Translations under genes and position numbers: made by a program
Part shown: in pieces, positions 38,695 through 48,032 of the stretch
How positions within the stretch are numbered: position 1 is the first letter of the stretch
How the letters are laid out: the number at the start of each line of letters is the position of its first letter
Origin: Rhodobacteraceae bacterium IMCC1909
GTDB taxonomy: Bacteria > Pseudomonadota > Alphaproteobacteria > Rhodobacterales > Rhodobacteraceae
Length of the DNA stretch: 64,000 bases
Assembly: GCA_030704425.1 (NCBI GenBank)
Contig: JAPDHM010000001.1
Span: forward strand, 1,612,001 to 1,676,000
Reading direction: 5' to 3'
The notes under the pieces: model-generated
What the model was told of the DNA's origin: nothing
The model's database searches: none
What the model saw: the letters and a program-made list of their open reading frames with translations, nothing else

Positions 38695-40068
38695 ATGAAC
38701 ATGTCGTTTCTCCTCAACGGGAAGTCGGTGTCTGTCGCACCCAAAACTGGTAGTGAAACTCTTTTAGATTATTTACGCCTTGAGGCGGATCTCTGCGGCA
38801 CCAAAGAAGGCTGTAACGAAGGGGATTGCGGTGCCTGCACCGTCATTGTCACGGGACAGGATGGCGTGTCCCGCCCTATGAATGCCTGCATATTGTTTTT
38901 GCCCCAGCTGCAAGGCTGCAGCGTGCGCACGGTGGAGGGGCTGCCCGGACCTGATGGCGCGTTGCATCCGGTGCAGCAGGCCATGATCACGCACCACGGG
39001 GCGCAATGTGGCTTTTGCACCCCGGGATTTGTGACAACCATGGCCGCGGCACATGCCACGGGCGAGACGGATTTCGATGCGGCTCTTGCGGGCAACCTAT
39101 GTCGGTGCACAGGCTACGCGCCCATCATTCGCGCAGCTCAGGCCGCGGCTCAGGCCGCGGTGCCCTCTTGGATGGCTGAACGGCCAGAGGCCCCTGCCCT
39201 TCAAAGCCGCGATGATATTTTTTGCCCGCGCTCCTCCGATGAATTGGCCCAGTGGTATGCCCGAAATCCAGAAGCCACCCTCATCGCAGGCGGCACCGAT
39301 GTGGGGCTCTGGGTGACGAAAAAAATGCAAGAGCTCGGGCCTATAGCCTTTGTCAGCCACGCAGAAGATCTGCGCCAAATCCACGATGAGAAAGACAGTC
39401 TGCGCATCGGCGCGGCAGTCACAATCACAAATTTGATGCAGGCCATAAGGCCGATATCCGCCTCGCTGCATCAGCTCTTGCGTCGCTACGGCAGCCCGCA
39501 AGTGCGCAATGCGGCGACGATCGGTGGCAATATCGCCAATGGCTCGCCGATCGGGGATGGCTCACCAGCGCTTATTGCCATGGGCGCGCGCTTGGTTCTG
39601 CGCCGGGCAGATGAGCGCCGCACAGTTAATTTGGAAGATTTCTTTATCGCCTATCAACAGCAAGACAGGCGGCTGGGGGAATTTGTGGAAAGCATCGAAC
39701 TGCCCAAGGCACAGGACAGGCTGCGCTGCTATAAACTGTCCAAAAGGTTTGATCAGGATATTTCCGCGGTCTGCGGCTGCTTTAACTTGGAGCAAGAGGC
39801 CGGTGTGATCACACAGGCCCGTATTGCCTTTGGCGGTATGGCAGCCACCCCCGCAAGAGCACGCAAAACCGAGGCAGCTTTATGCGGCCAGCCCTGGAGC
39901 TTGGAGACATTCCACCAGGCAAAATCCGCTATGGCTGAAGACTTCACCCCTTTGAGCGACATGCGCGCCAGCGCGGGCTATCGGGCGCAAGCGGCGGGCA
40001 ATATGCTGGTCCGGTATTTCCATGATCTCCAAGAGACCCCCGTCAACATTCGCGAGGTGCACCCATGA
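38695..40068 (+). CDS. xdhA: Xanthine dehydrogenase small subunit (2Fe-2S and FAD)
   Basis: A 457-residue electron-transfer subunit of molybdenum xanthine dehydrogenase. The N-terminal ferredoxin domain has CGTKEGCNEGDCGAC, and the helical domain has CGFCTPG and NLCRCTGY, giving the two 2Fe-2S clusters by about residue 145. The FAD domain starts near 175, with AGGTDVGLW and the GGNIANGSPIGDG flavin motif. No clear Shine-Dalgarno precedes the candidate starts (GTG 38677, ATG 38695, ATG 38701); 38695 is a compromise. A 12-bp tandem repeat at 39137-39160 adds Ala-Gln-rich linker residues. It overlaps xdhB by four bases. Confidence 0.95.
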   Translation: MNMSFLLNGKSVSVAPKTGSETLLDYLRLEADLCGTKEGCNEGDCGACTVIVTGQDGVSRPMNACILFLPQLQGCSVRTVEGLPGPDGALHPVQQAMITHHGAQCGFCTPGFVTTMAAAHATGETDFDAALAGNLCRCTGYAPIIRAAQAAAQAAVPSWMAERPEAPALQSRDDIFCPRSSDELAQWYARNPEATLIAGGTDVGLWVTKKMQELGPIAFVSHAEDLRQIHDEKDSLRIGAAVTITNLMQAIRPISASLHQLLRRYGSPQVRNAATIGGNIANGSPIGDGSPALIAMGARLVLRRADERRTVNLEDFFIAYQQQDRRLGEFVESIELPKAQDRLRCYKLSKRFDQDISAVCGCFNLEQEAGVITQARIAFGGMAATPARARKTEAALCGQPWSLETFHQAKSAMAEDFTPLSDMRASAGYRAQAAGNMLVRYFHDLQETPVNIREVHP

Positions 40069-42368
40069 GCGCCGCCGCCAGCCTCCCGCATGACGCGGCG
40101 CGCCAGCATGTCAGTGGCAGCGCGCGCTATGTAGACGATATCCCAACCCCACAGGGCACGCTTCATCTGGCCTTTGGGCTGTCGTCCTGCGCCGCGGGAC
40201 AGATTAGGTCGGTGGATCTGAGTGCCGTGCGTGCCTGCCCCGGGGTACATTTGGTGCTGGAGGCAAAGGATCTTCCCTATGCCAATGACGTTTCCCCCTC
40301 AGCCCATGACGAGCCACTCCTCGCCGATGGCCATGTGCATTATGCTGGGCAGCCGATCTTTTTGGTCGTGGCCGAGAGCCACCATCTGGCCCGCCGCGCC
40401 ACGCGTTTGGCAAAGGTTGAGATCACAGCGGAACCTGCCATATTGACGATAGAGCAGGCTCTGACCGCCGAAAGCCGCTTTGAAGATGGGCCGCGGATCT
40501 ATACAAAAGGCACTCCCCAAAGCGCGATGAAGGGCGCGATCCATCGATTGCAGGGCCAAATTAACCTCGGCGGGCAGGAACATTTTTATCTCGAAGGGCA
40601 AGCCGCCCTGGCTCTGCCCGGCGATCACGGGGATATGGTGATCCATTCTTCAACCCAGCACCCAACGGAAATTCAACATAAGGTGGCAGAGGCGCTGAAT
40701 ATTGCACAGCATGCGGTGCGCGTGGAAGTGCGCCGCATGGGAGGCGGGTTTGGCGGCAAAGAAAGCCAAGGCAATGCGCTGGCTGTCGCCTGCGCGCTGG
40801 CGGCCTCTTTCACCGGACGGCCTTGCAAAATGCGCTATGACCGTGATGATGATTTCATCATCACAGGAAAACGTCATGACTGCCGCATTGACTATGACGT
40901 CGGCTTTGATGACAGCGGCCGGGTCCAGACACTGGAGTTTGCCCATTATTTCCGCTGCGGCTGGGCGCTGGATCTGTCTTTGCCGGTGGCAGATCGGGCG
41001 ATGTTGCACGCGGATAATGCCTATGACCTGCCGCATGTGAAAATTACCTCACACCGGCTCAAAACCAACACCCAAAGCGCCACGGCCTTTCGCGGCTTTG
41101 GTGGCCCGCAGGGGATGGTGGGCATTGAGCGGGTGATGGATCATATCGCCCACAGCCTGTCTTGCGATCCCGCAGAGGTGCGCCGGCGCAACTATTATCC
41201 CGAAATGAGCTCAAAGCCTGCCGCGCGCCCGTCCGTCACCCCCTATCAGATGGAGGTGACCGATTTCATCCTGGGGGACATGACCGAAAGCCTGTTGCAG
41301 CGCTGTGACTACCACGCACGCAAAGTTGAGGTTGCACGCTGGAATGCCAGCCATGCGCTTTTGAAACGCGGTATTGCCTTTAGTCCCGTGAAATTTGGAA
41401 TATCTTTTACGCTGACCCATCTCAACCAAGCCGGCGCCTTGGTGCAAATCTACACCGATGGATCTGTTTTGATCAACCATGGCGGCACAGAGATGGGCCA
41501 AGGCCTATTTCAGAAACTGACACAGGTGGCCGCACGCAGCTTAGGAGCGCAGCAGGCAGTTATTCGCGCCTCGGCCACGGACACCAGCAAAGTGCCCAAT
41601 ACCTCTGCCACCGCTGCCAGCTCTGGGGCTGATCTTAACGGTATGGCCGTGCAAGCGGCCTGTGACACGCTGATTGGCCGGCTCAAAGACCATGTGGCCG
41701 CGCAACATGGCGTAAAGCCTGAAGAGATCACCTTCGCGGAGGGACAGGTCACCGCCCCAGGTCTCGTGCTCACTTGGCAAGAGGTGATCGCCTCGGCCTA
41801 TGAGGCGCGTATCTCGCTCTCGGCCACGGGATTTTACAAAACACCCGAGATTGCATGGGATCGCATCAAGGGCGCGGGGCAGCCGTTTTTGTATTTCGCC
41901 TATGGCGCGGCGGTGACAGAGGTGGTGATTGACACGCTCACGGGCGAAAACCGTATCCTACGCTGCGATATTCTTCACGATTGTGGAGCGTCACTGAACC
42001 CGGCCTTGGACGTCGGCCAGATCGAAGGTGGCTTTGTACAGGGCGCGGGTTGGTTGACGACGGAGGAGTTGGTTTGGGACGCATCGGGGCAGCTCAAAAC
42101 CCATGCGCCCTCCACCTATAAAATTCCTGCCTGTTCCGACCGGCCAGAAATTTTCAATGTGGATCTATGGCCGGGGCAGAACGCGCAAAAAACCATTTAC
42201 CGCTCAAAAGCCGTGGGTGAGCCGCCCTTCATGCATGGTATTTCTGCCTTTCTGGCGCTATCGAATGCGGTCGCGGCCTGCGGGCCACATTATCCCGACT
42301 TGCAAGCGCCGGCCAATTCGGAGGAAGTGTTCAACGCCGTGGCCAGGGCGCGAGGATCTGCGTCATGA
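40065..42368 (+). CDS. xdhB: Xanthine dehydrogenase molybdopterin-binding subunit
   Basis: This 767-residue large subunit carries the molybdenum cofactor that oxidises hypoxanthine and xanthine to urate. Motifs of the XDH branch include MGGGFGGKESQ near residues 225-235, the substrate-pocket stretch AFRGFGGPQGM near 341, and GEPPFMHGISAF near 720, with the Glu that initiates catalysis in XDH being the Glu of GEPP. The domain order and length are those of two-component bacterial XdhAB. It overlaps both xdhA and xdhC by four bases. Confidence 0.95.
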   Translation: MSAAASLPHDAARQHVSGSARYVDDIPTPQGTLHLAFGLSSCAAGQIRSVDLSAVRACPGVHLVLEAKDLPYANDVSPSAHDEPLLADGHVHYAGQPIFLVVAESHHLARRATRLAKVEITAEPAILTIEQALTAESRFEDGPRIYTKGTPQSAMKGAIHRLQGQINLGGQEHFYLEGQAALALPGDHGDMVIHSSTQHPTEIQHKVAEALNIAQHAVRVEVRRMGGGFGGKESQGNALAVACALAASFTGRPCKMRYDRDDDFIITGKRHDCRIDYDVGFDDSGRVQTLEFAHYFRCGWALDLSLPVADRAMLHADNAYDLPHVKITSHRLKTNTQSATAFRGFGGPQGMVGIERVMDHIAHSLSCDPAEVRRRNYYPEMSSKPAARPSVTPYQMEVTDFILGDMTESLLQRCDYHARKVEVARWNASHALLKRGIAFSPVKFGISFTLTHLNQAGALVQIYTDGSVLINHGGTEMGQGLFQKLTQVAARSLGAQQAVIRASATDTSKVPNTSATAASSGADLNGMAVQAACDTLIGRLKDHVAAQHGVKPEEITFAEGQVTAPGLVLTWQEVIASAYEARISLSATGFYKTPEIAWDRIKGAGQPFLYFAYGAAVTEVVIDTLTGENRILRCDILHDCGASLNPALDVGQIEGGFVQGAGWLTTEELVWDASGQLKTHAPSTYKIPACSDRPEIFNVDLWPGQNAQKTIYRSKAVGEPPFMHGISAFLALSNAVAACGPHYPDLQAPANSEEVFNAVARARGSAS

Positions 42369-43285
42369 GTTTTGATCTTCTACACATCAATGCGGCCATC
42401 GCCGCCCATGGCGCAGTAACCCGTGTTGTGATTGCCGACATTAAAGGCTCTTCGCCGCGGGAAATCGGCGCATCAATGTTGCTTTGGCCCGGAGGACAAA
42501 GCGGCAGTATCGGCGGCGGAGCTTTGGAGTATCAAGCCTCGCAAGCGCCACAATCCGGGCTGCGGCGCTATCCTCTTGGGCCTGAGCTGGGGCAATGTTG
42601 TGGTGGGCATGTCACGTTGGTGACGGAGCACTTCACCAAGCCCATTGATGCAACCGATGTCTTCATTCGCCGCATCGAAGGGGAAATGGCGATGCCTCTG
42701 CCCATTGCACAGTTGCAAAAGGCTCGGCGTAATGGCTCGGCGGATCCCGCGGCGCTGATCTGCACAGCAGGCTGGCTGGCGGAGACGCTGACCCCGGCTG
42801 CGCAACCCTTGTGGATCTGGGGCGCGGGACATGTGGGCCGGGCCGTCGTGCATATCGCCAGCCAAATGCCAGAGCTTGAGGTGACTTGGATTGATACCAG
42901 CCCTGAGCGCTTTCCCACGACGCCGCCCGAGACTGTGACCCTCGTCCCTGCCGAAAACCCGGCGCCGCTCATGGCCCATGCACCGCGTCACGCACAGCAT
43001 TTGATATTCACCTATGCCCATAGTCTGGATCTTGCGCTGTGCCATGCCGCTTTGCTGCGCGGATTCGATTTTTGTGGTTTGATTGGATCAGCCAGTAAAT
43101 GGGCGCGATTTCAGCGGCGCTTGCTGGCCTTAGGACATGCACCAACTCAAATTTCAAAGATAACTTGCCCAATTGGTGATCCCAACCTCGGAAAACAGCC
43201 AATTTCGATTGCGATTGGGGTCACCCAAGCCCTATTGTCTCACAATATGAACGCCAAAACGCGACACAGGAGTGCGCTCTCATGA
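42365..43285 (+). CDS. xdhC: Xanthine dehydrogenase accessory protein
   Basis: A 306-residue chaperone that binds the molybdenum cofactor, promotes its sulfuration and inserts it into XdhB. The N-terminal segment VVIADIKGSSPREIGASMLL is the XdhC signature, with the conserved Cys pair in GPELGQCCGGHVTL near residue 77. A Rossmann-like domain follows (PLWIWGAGHVGRAVV near 154). The gene overlaps xdhB and the downstream ABC ATPase by four bases each, continuing an unbroken unit. Confidence 0.93.
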   Translation: MSFDLLHINAAIAAHGAVTRVVIADIKGSSPREIGASMLLWPGGQSGSIGGGALEYQASQAPQSGLRRYPLGPELGQCCGGHVTLVTEHFTKPIDATDVFIRRIEGEMAMPLPIAQLQKARRNGSADPAALICTAGWLAETLTPAAQPLWIWGAGHVGRAVVHIASQMPELEVTWIDTSPERFPTTPPETVTLVPAENPAPLMAHAPRHAQHLIFTYAHSLDLALCHAALLRGFDFCGLIGSASKWARFQRRLLALGHAPTQISKITCPIGDPNLGKQPISIAIGVTQALLSHNMNAKTRHRSALS

Positions 43286-44787
43286 GTAAGACACTTTTAC
43301 ACCTTGAAGGGCTGACAAAGGCCTACCCCGGTGTCATTGCCAATCAGGATGTGGGGTTTGACATCGGCACGGGAGAAATTCATGCGCTCTTGGGCGAGAA
43401 TGGCGCCGGTAAATCAACTTTGGTCAAGATGATCTACGGATTGGTGCGGCCTGATTCCGGGCGCATGCAGCTTTTTGATGCGCCCTACGCCCCCGAAGAG
43501 CCCCGTGCGGCACGGGCCGCGGGCGTGGCGATGGTGTTTCAGCATTTCAGCCTCTTTGAAGCTTTGACTGTGGCGGAAAACATCGCCCTCGGCATGGAAA
43601 ACCCACCAAAACCCAGCGCCCTCTCGCCCAGGATCACGCAAGTCTCTGCGGCCTATGGCCTGCCACTGGATCCGGAGCGGCTGGTGGGGGATCTCTCTGC
43701 CGGGGAGCGCCAAAGGGTCGAGATCGTCCGCTGTCTTTTGCAAGACCCCAAATTGCTCATCATGGATGAACCCACCAGCGTTTTGACCCCGCAAGAGGTC
43801 CAAACCCTCTTTGCCACGCTGCGCAAGCTCAAGTCAGAAGGCACCTCCATTCTCTACATTTCCCATAAACTCGAGGAAATTCGGGATCTTTGTGAGACCG
43901 CAACCATTTTGCGCGCAGGGCGCAAGATCGCCACATGCGATCCGCGGAAAAAATCTGCGCGCGCGTTGGCAGAGATGATGGTCGGCGGCACGCTCAACTC
44001 AGCAAAACCGCAACACGGCGCGCTCGGCGATGTGGTGCTCGACGTGGCAGATCTTTCACTTGCACCGCAAACAACCTTTGGCACAAGTCTGAAAAATATA
44101 TCCTTTTCCCTTCGCAAGGGTGAAGTCTTAGGGATCGGCGGCGTTGCGGGCAATGGGCAAGACGAGCTCGTTGCTTGCCTGTCTGGTGAAGTGCTCCGCC
44201 CGCAAGACCGGATCAAACTCAACACGATGGGCATCGGGCATTTGGCCCCAAATGCACGGCGCGCCTTGGGACTTTTGGCCGCCCCGGAGGAGCGTTTGGG
44301 CCATGCGGCCGCGCCCGATATGAGCCTGACGGAAAATGCCATGCTCACGGGGATGGTGCGCAAAGAGCTGAGCCATTCAGGCTTTCTGGACTGGCCGCGC
44401 GCCCGCGCTTTTGCGCAGGAGGTGATCGAAACCTTCGATGTGCGCACGCCCTCTGCACAGTCTGCCGCGCGGTCCCTGTCCGGCGGCAATTTGCAGAAAT
44501 TCGTCATCGGACGCGAGGTTCTGCAAAATCCTTCAGTCTTGATCGTCAATCAACCCACTTGGGGCGTCGATGCAGCCGCGGCGGCGGCCATTCGCCAAGC
44601 CTTGCTAGACCTGGCAAGCCAAGGCGCCGGGGTCATCATCATCAGCCAGGATTTGGATGAGCTTATGGAAATTTCCACCAATTTCGCCGCACTCAATGCC
44701 GGCCGCCTGTCAGCCGCCCGCCCAATGTCGGGTCTAAGTTTGGATGAAATTGGCCTCTTGCTGGGAGGCGCCGATGCTGCGGCTTGA
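43282..44787 (+). CDS. BMP-type ABC transporter, double ATPase subunit
   Basis: A 501-residue protein with two ABC modules that energises import. Module 1 is complete: GENGAGKST at residues 38-46, LSAGERQRVEIV near 136 and LLIMDEPTS near 154. Module 2 has a degenerate P-loop region (GGVAGNGQDEL near 287), a good signature LSGGNLQKFVIG near 400 and a Walker B reading LIVNQPTWGVD. This asymmetric layout is usual for the sugar/nucleoside class that pairs with BMP-family binding proteins. Position after xdhC suggests purines or purine nucleosides as substrate. It overlaps the permease gene by 14 bases. Confidence 0.92.
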   Translation: MSKTLLHLEGLTKAYPGVIANQDVGFDIGTGEIHALLGENGAGKSTLVKMIYGLVRPDSGRMQLFDAPYAPEEPRAARAAGVAMVFQHFSLFEALTVAENIALGMENPPKPSALSPRITQVSAAYGLPLDPERLVGDLSAGERQRVEIVRCLLQDPKLLIMDEPTSVLTPQEVQTLFATLRKLKSEGTSILYISHKLEEIRDLCETATILRAGRKIATCDPRKKSARALAEMMVGGTLNSAKPQHGALGDVVLDVADLSLAPQTTFGTSLKNISFSLRKGEVLGIGGVAGNGQDELVACLSGEVLRPQDRIKLNTMGIGHLAPNARRALGLLAAPEERLGHAAAPDMSLTENAMLTGMVRKELSHSGFLDWPRARAFAQEVIETFDVRTPSAQSAARSLSGGNLQKFVIGREVLQNPSVLIVNQPTWGVDAAAAAAIRQALLDLASQGAGVIIISQDLDELMEISTNFAALNAGRLSAARPMSGLSLDEIGLLLGGADAAA

Positions 44788-45859
44788 AAAACGCCCGAAC
44801 CCCTCAAAGACTTGGGCTTATATGGCTCCGGTTCTGGCCGTTTTTGCCACGATGATCGGCGGCGGCATCATGTTTGCCGTTTTGGGAAAGGATCCCTTTG
44901 AAGCCATCCGCACAATTTTCTATGATCCACTGTTCTCCGAATTTGCATGGTATTATCGCCCGCAGCTTTTGGTCAAAGGCGCGCCTTTGATTATGATCGC
45001 CATCGGTTTGTCGATGGGGTTCCGCGCTGGCATTTGGAACATTGGCGCCGAGGGACAATATATCATCGGTGCGATTTGTGGCGCAGGCGTGGCGCTGGCT
45101 GTCTACCCGGCGCAAAGCGCGTTCATTTTTCCCACCATGATCTTTTTTGGCGCATTGGGCGGCTTTGTCTGGGCGATGATTCCTGCGATTTTGAAAACAA
45201 GGTTTGGCACTAACGAAATCTTAGTGAGCCTCATGCTGGTCTATGTCGCAGAACAGCTGCTGGCGTCTATGTCGCTGGGTTTGTTGAAAAACCCTGAAGG
45301 ATTTGGCTTTCCCGGATCTCGCAATTTGCAGCAATACGCCAGCGCGCACAATGCAGAGCTTTGGACAGGCACCGGCATTCACATGGGCGTTATGTTTGCC
45401 TTCATCGCCGTGATTTTTGCCTATGTCTTACTGGCGCGGCATCAAATGGGCTTTCACATTCGTTTGACCGGGGAAAGCCCCAAGGCGGCTAAATTTGCCG
45501 GGGTCAATCCAAAGCGGCTTGTGGTTTATTGCCTTGGATTTAGTGGCGCTTTGGCGGGGCTGGCCGGCATGTTTGAAGTCTCCGGCCCCAGCGGACAAAT
45601 CAGTATTGATTTCAATGTCGGCTACGGGTTCACGGCTATCATTGTGGCATTTTTGGGCCGGCTCCATCCGATTGGTATCCTCTTGGCCGGACTGCTCATG
45701 GCACTGACCTATATTGGTGGCGAGATTGCGCAATCCAGCCTCGGTCTGCCCTCTGCGGCGATCCAAGCCTTTCAAGGCATGTTGCTGTTTTTTCTACTTG
45801 CCCTCGACATGCTGACGAACTTCAAACTTAAATTAGCAAGTGCGGGGAGCCACCCATGA
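44774..45859 (+). CDS. BMP-type ABC transporter permease, first subunit
   Basis: A 361-residue inner-membrane permease with about 9-10 hydrophobic helices. GLSMGFRAGIWNIGAEGQYIIGA near residues 80-102 is the signature of BPD_transp_2 permeases that pair with BMP-family binding proteins. The ATG at 44774 follows GGGAGG and lies inside the end of the ATPase gene. A second permease follows after 49 bases, so the channel should be a heterodimer. Confidence 0.92.
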   Translation: MLRLEKRPNPSKTWAYMAPVLAVFATMIGGGIMFAVLGKDPFEAIRTIFYDPLFSEFAWYYRPQLLVKGAPLIMIAIGLSMGFRAGIWNIGAEGQYIIGAICGAGVALAVYPAQSAFIFPTMIFFGALGGFVWAMIPAILKTRFGTNEILVSLMLVYVAEQLLASMSLGLLKNPEGFGFPGSRNLQQYASAHNAELWTGTGIHMGVMFAFIAVIFAYVLLARHQMGFHIRLTGESPKAAKFAGVNPKRLVVYCLGFSGALAGLAGMFEVSGPSGQISIDFNVGYGFTAIIVAFLGRLHPIGILLAGLLMALTYIGGEIAQSSLGLPSAAIQAFQGMLLFFLLALDMLTNFKLKLASAGSHP

Positions 45860-45908
45860 AAATCTGCAAAGGCCACCCAGACTTGATTGCAAACAGGACA
45901 TATCTGTC

Positions 45909-46841
45909 ATGGATTTAAGCTCAATTAGCCCAACGCTCTTGGTCGCCTCGCTCATGGTGGCCGCAACACCTATTTTATTGGCCTCGATTGGGGAATTGGT
46001 GGTCGAGAAATCTGGGGTTTTGAACCTTGGGGTTGAAGGTATGATGATCATCGGAGCCATTGCCGGCTTTGCCGCGGCCGTGGGGACGGGATCGCCGATC
46101 ATCGGCTTTCTCTGTGCCGCGCTTGGCGGGGCGGCCCTCTCCTTGGTCTTTGCTCTTTTGACGCAATTTTTTCTGTCAAACCAAGTTGCCACGGGCTTGG
46201 CGCTAACACTCTTTGGCCTCGGACTTTCGGCGCTTATGGGGCAAAGCTATATTGGGATTAAGCCCCCAGCGAGTGCGAAGCTGGGTCTGCCTATCATCAG
46301 CGACATCCCCATTCTCGGTCCGGTGTTATTTTCTCACGACATCACAGTCTATGTCGCCTTGGCCTTGGTTGCTGGGGTTTGGTGGTTCTTGAAATATACC
46401 CGCGGTGGATTGATCCTGCGAGCTGTTGGCGAAAGCCATGATGCCGCCCACGCTCTGGGCTATAAGGTCGTTAAGGTTCGCATTATGGCCATTATGTTTG
46501 GAGGGGCCTGCGCGGGTCTGGGGGGGGCGGCGCTCTCTTTGGTGCGCGTGCCCCAATGGACCGAAGGTATGACGGCGGGAGCTGGATGGATTGCCTTGGC
46601 TATTGTTGTTTTTGCGAGCTGGAAACCAGCGCGCGTGCTTCTGGGTGCCTATCTTTTCGGCGGAGTTGCCGTTTTGCAGCTAAATCTGCAGGCCGCGGGT
46701 GTGTCAATTCCAGTTGAGTATTTGTCGATGTCACCCTATCTGATAACCATCATTGTGTTGGTTGTGATGTCTGCGCATCGCAACAAAGCTGCACTCAATG
46801 CACCTGCGGCCCTTGGCCGTGCGTTCCATGCCTCACGCTGA
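45909..46841 (+). CDS. BMP-type ABC transporter permease, second subunit
   Basis: A 310-residue inner-membrane permease with about 8-9 helices. The N-terminal segment TPILLASIGELVVEKSGVLNLGVEGMM near residues 19-45 is the conserved start of the second permease in nucleoside/purine BMP systems. The ATG at 45909 lies after AGGA; the longer frame to 45840 would overlap the previous gene with unlikely residues. The binding protein gene starts 28 bases downstream. Confidence 0.92.
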   Translation: MDLSSISPTLLVASLMVAATPILLASIGELVVEKSGVLNLGVEGMMIIGAIAGFAAAVGTGSPIIGFLCAALGGAALSLVFALLTQFFLSNQVATGLALTLFGLGLSALMGQSYIGIKPPASAKLGLPIISDIPILGPVLFSHDITVYVALALVAGVWWFLKYTRGGLILRAVGESHDAAHALGYKVVKVRIMAIMFGGACAGLGGAALSLVRVPQWTEGMTAGAGWIALAIVVFASWKPARVLLGAYLFGGVAVLQLNLQAAGVSIPVEYLSMSPYLITIIVLVVMSAHRNKAALNAPAALGRAFHASR

Positions 46842-46869
46842 GGTCATTTATTAACAGGGGGGAAACCTA

Positions 46870-47949
46870 ATGAACATGAAAACAATCCTAGCCAGCGCCG
46901 CACTGGCGATGACAGCGGCCACGGGCGCGCTGGCCGAAAAAACCAAGGTGGGCTTTGTTTATGTCGGCCCGGTCGGTGACGGCGGTTGGACCTATGAGCA
47001 TGACCAAGGCCGCAAGGCCGTTGTGGAAGCTTTTGGCGATAAAGTCGAAACCATGTATGTGGAAAACGTTCCAGAAGGACCGGACGCAGAGCGTGTAATG
47101 ACCGATATGGCACTGAAAGGCGCAGATCTGATCTTCACCACCTCCTTTGGCTATATGGACCCAACCATCAATGTTGCGGCCAAATTCCCAAATGTGAAGT
47201 TCGAACACGCCACAGGTTATAAGCAAGCTGACAACGTCTCTGTTTATTCTGCGCGCTTTTATGAAGGCCGTGCGGTTCAGGGTCATATTGCGGGCCAAAT
47301 GACCAAATCCAATATCATTGGTTACATTGGCTCCTTCCCAATTCCTGAAGTGATCCGCGGCATCAACTCTGCCTATATCCACGCCAAAGCAGTGAACCCA
47401 GACGTACAATTTAAAATCGTTTGGGCCTATACTTGGTTTGACCCGACCAAAGAAGCAGATGCGGCGAAAGTTCTGATTGAACAGGGCGCAGATGTGGTAT
47501 TGCAACACACGGATTCCACCGCACCGCAAGCCGCCGCTCAAGCTGCCGGCAATGTGATAACCTTTGGTCAAGCCTCCGATATGGCGGCCTATGGACCCAT
47601 GCCCCGCGTATCTTCGATCATCGATGACTGGGCCCCTTACTACATCGCCCGGACCAAAGCGGTTATGGATGGCACTTGGACCTCCACAAGCACTTGGGAT
47701 GGTATCGGCGCCGGCATGGTTGGCATTGGTGAAATTTCAAGCGCTGTTCCTGCGGATATAAAGGCCTCGGCTGAAGCTCTGCGGGACAGCCTGGCCGATG
47801 GCTCCTACCATGCGTTCACCGGTCCGCTGAATAAACAAGATGGTTCCGTTTGGTTGGCAGTGGGTGAAACCGCTTCTGATTACGGCGATGGCGGTTTGGC
47901 CGGCATGAATTTCTATCTTGAAGGCATTGAAGGCGACGTGCCGAACTAA
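46870..47949 (+). CDS. BMP-family purine/nucleoside-type substrate-binding protein
   Basis: A 359-residue periplasmic binding protein. A Sec signal peptide (NMKTILASAALAMTAATGALA) is likely cut near residue 22. The mature part has KVGFVYVGPVGDGGWTYEHDQGR near 26-48 and GHIAGQMTKSNIIGYIGSFPIPEV near 138-161, typical of the BMP family that binds purine nucleosides and related compounds. A strong AGGGGGGAA ribosome site fits the high expression expected of a binding protein. It is the last gene before the terminator. Substrate assignment to purines is inferred from linkage to xdhABC. Confidence 0.92.
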   Translation: MNMKTILASAALAMTAATGALAEKTKVGFVYVGPVGDGGWTYEHDQGRKAVVEAFGDKVETMYVENVPEGPDAERVMTDMALKGADLIFTTSFGYMDPTINVAAKFPNVKFEHATGYKQADNVSVYSARFYEGRAVQGHIAGQMTKSNIIGYIGSFPIPEVIRGINSAYIHAKAVNPDVQFKIVWAYTWFDPTKEADAAKVLIEQGADVVLQHTDSTAPQAAAQAAGNVITFGQASDMAAYGPMPRVSSIIDDWAPYYIARTKAVMDGTWTSTSTWDGIGAGMVGIGEISSAVPADIKASAEALRDSLADGSYHAFTGPLNKQDGSVWLAVGETASDYGDGGLAGMNFYLEGIEGDVPN

Positions 47950-47969
47950 ACAAAACCTATACAGGTTTG

Positions 47970-47996
47970 AAAAGGGGGCCACTGGCCCCCTTTTTT
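47970..47996 (+). terminator. Strong Rho-independent terminator of the xdh-transporter operon
   Basis: Perfect 11-base arms AAAAGGGGGCC (47970-47980) and GGCCCCCTTTT (47984-47994) enclose a 3-base loop and run into TTTTTT. It lies 20 bases after the binding-protein stop and clearly ends the operon. Confidence 0.95.
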
Positions 47997-48032
47997 CCTT
48001 TTGAACACCGCGCAACTGTGCATGATTGCCCT

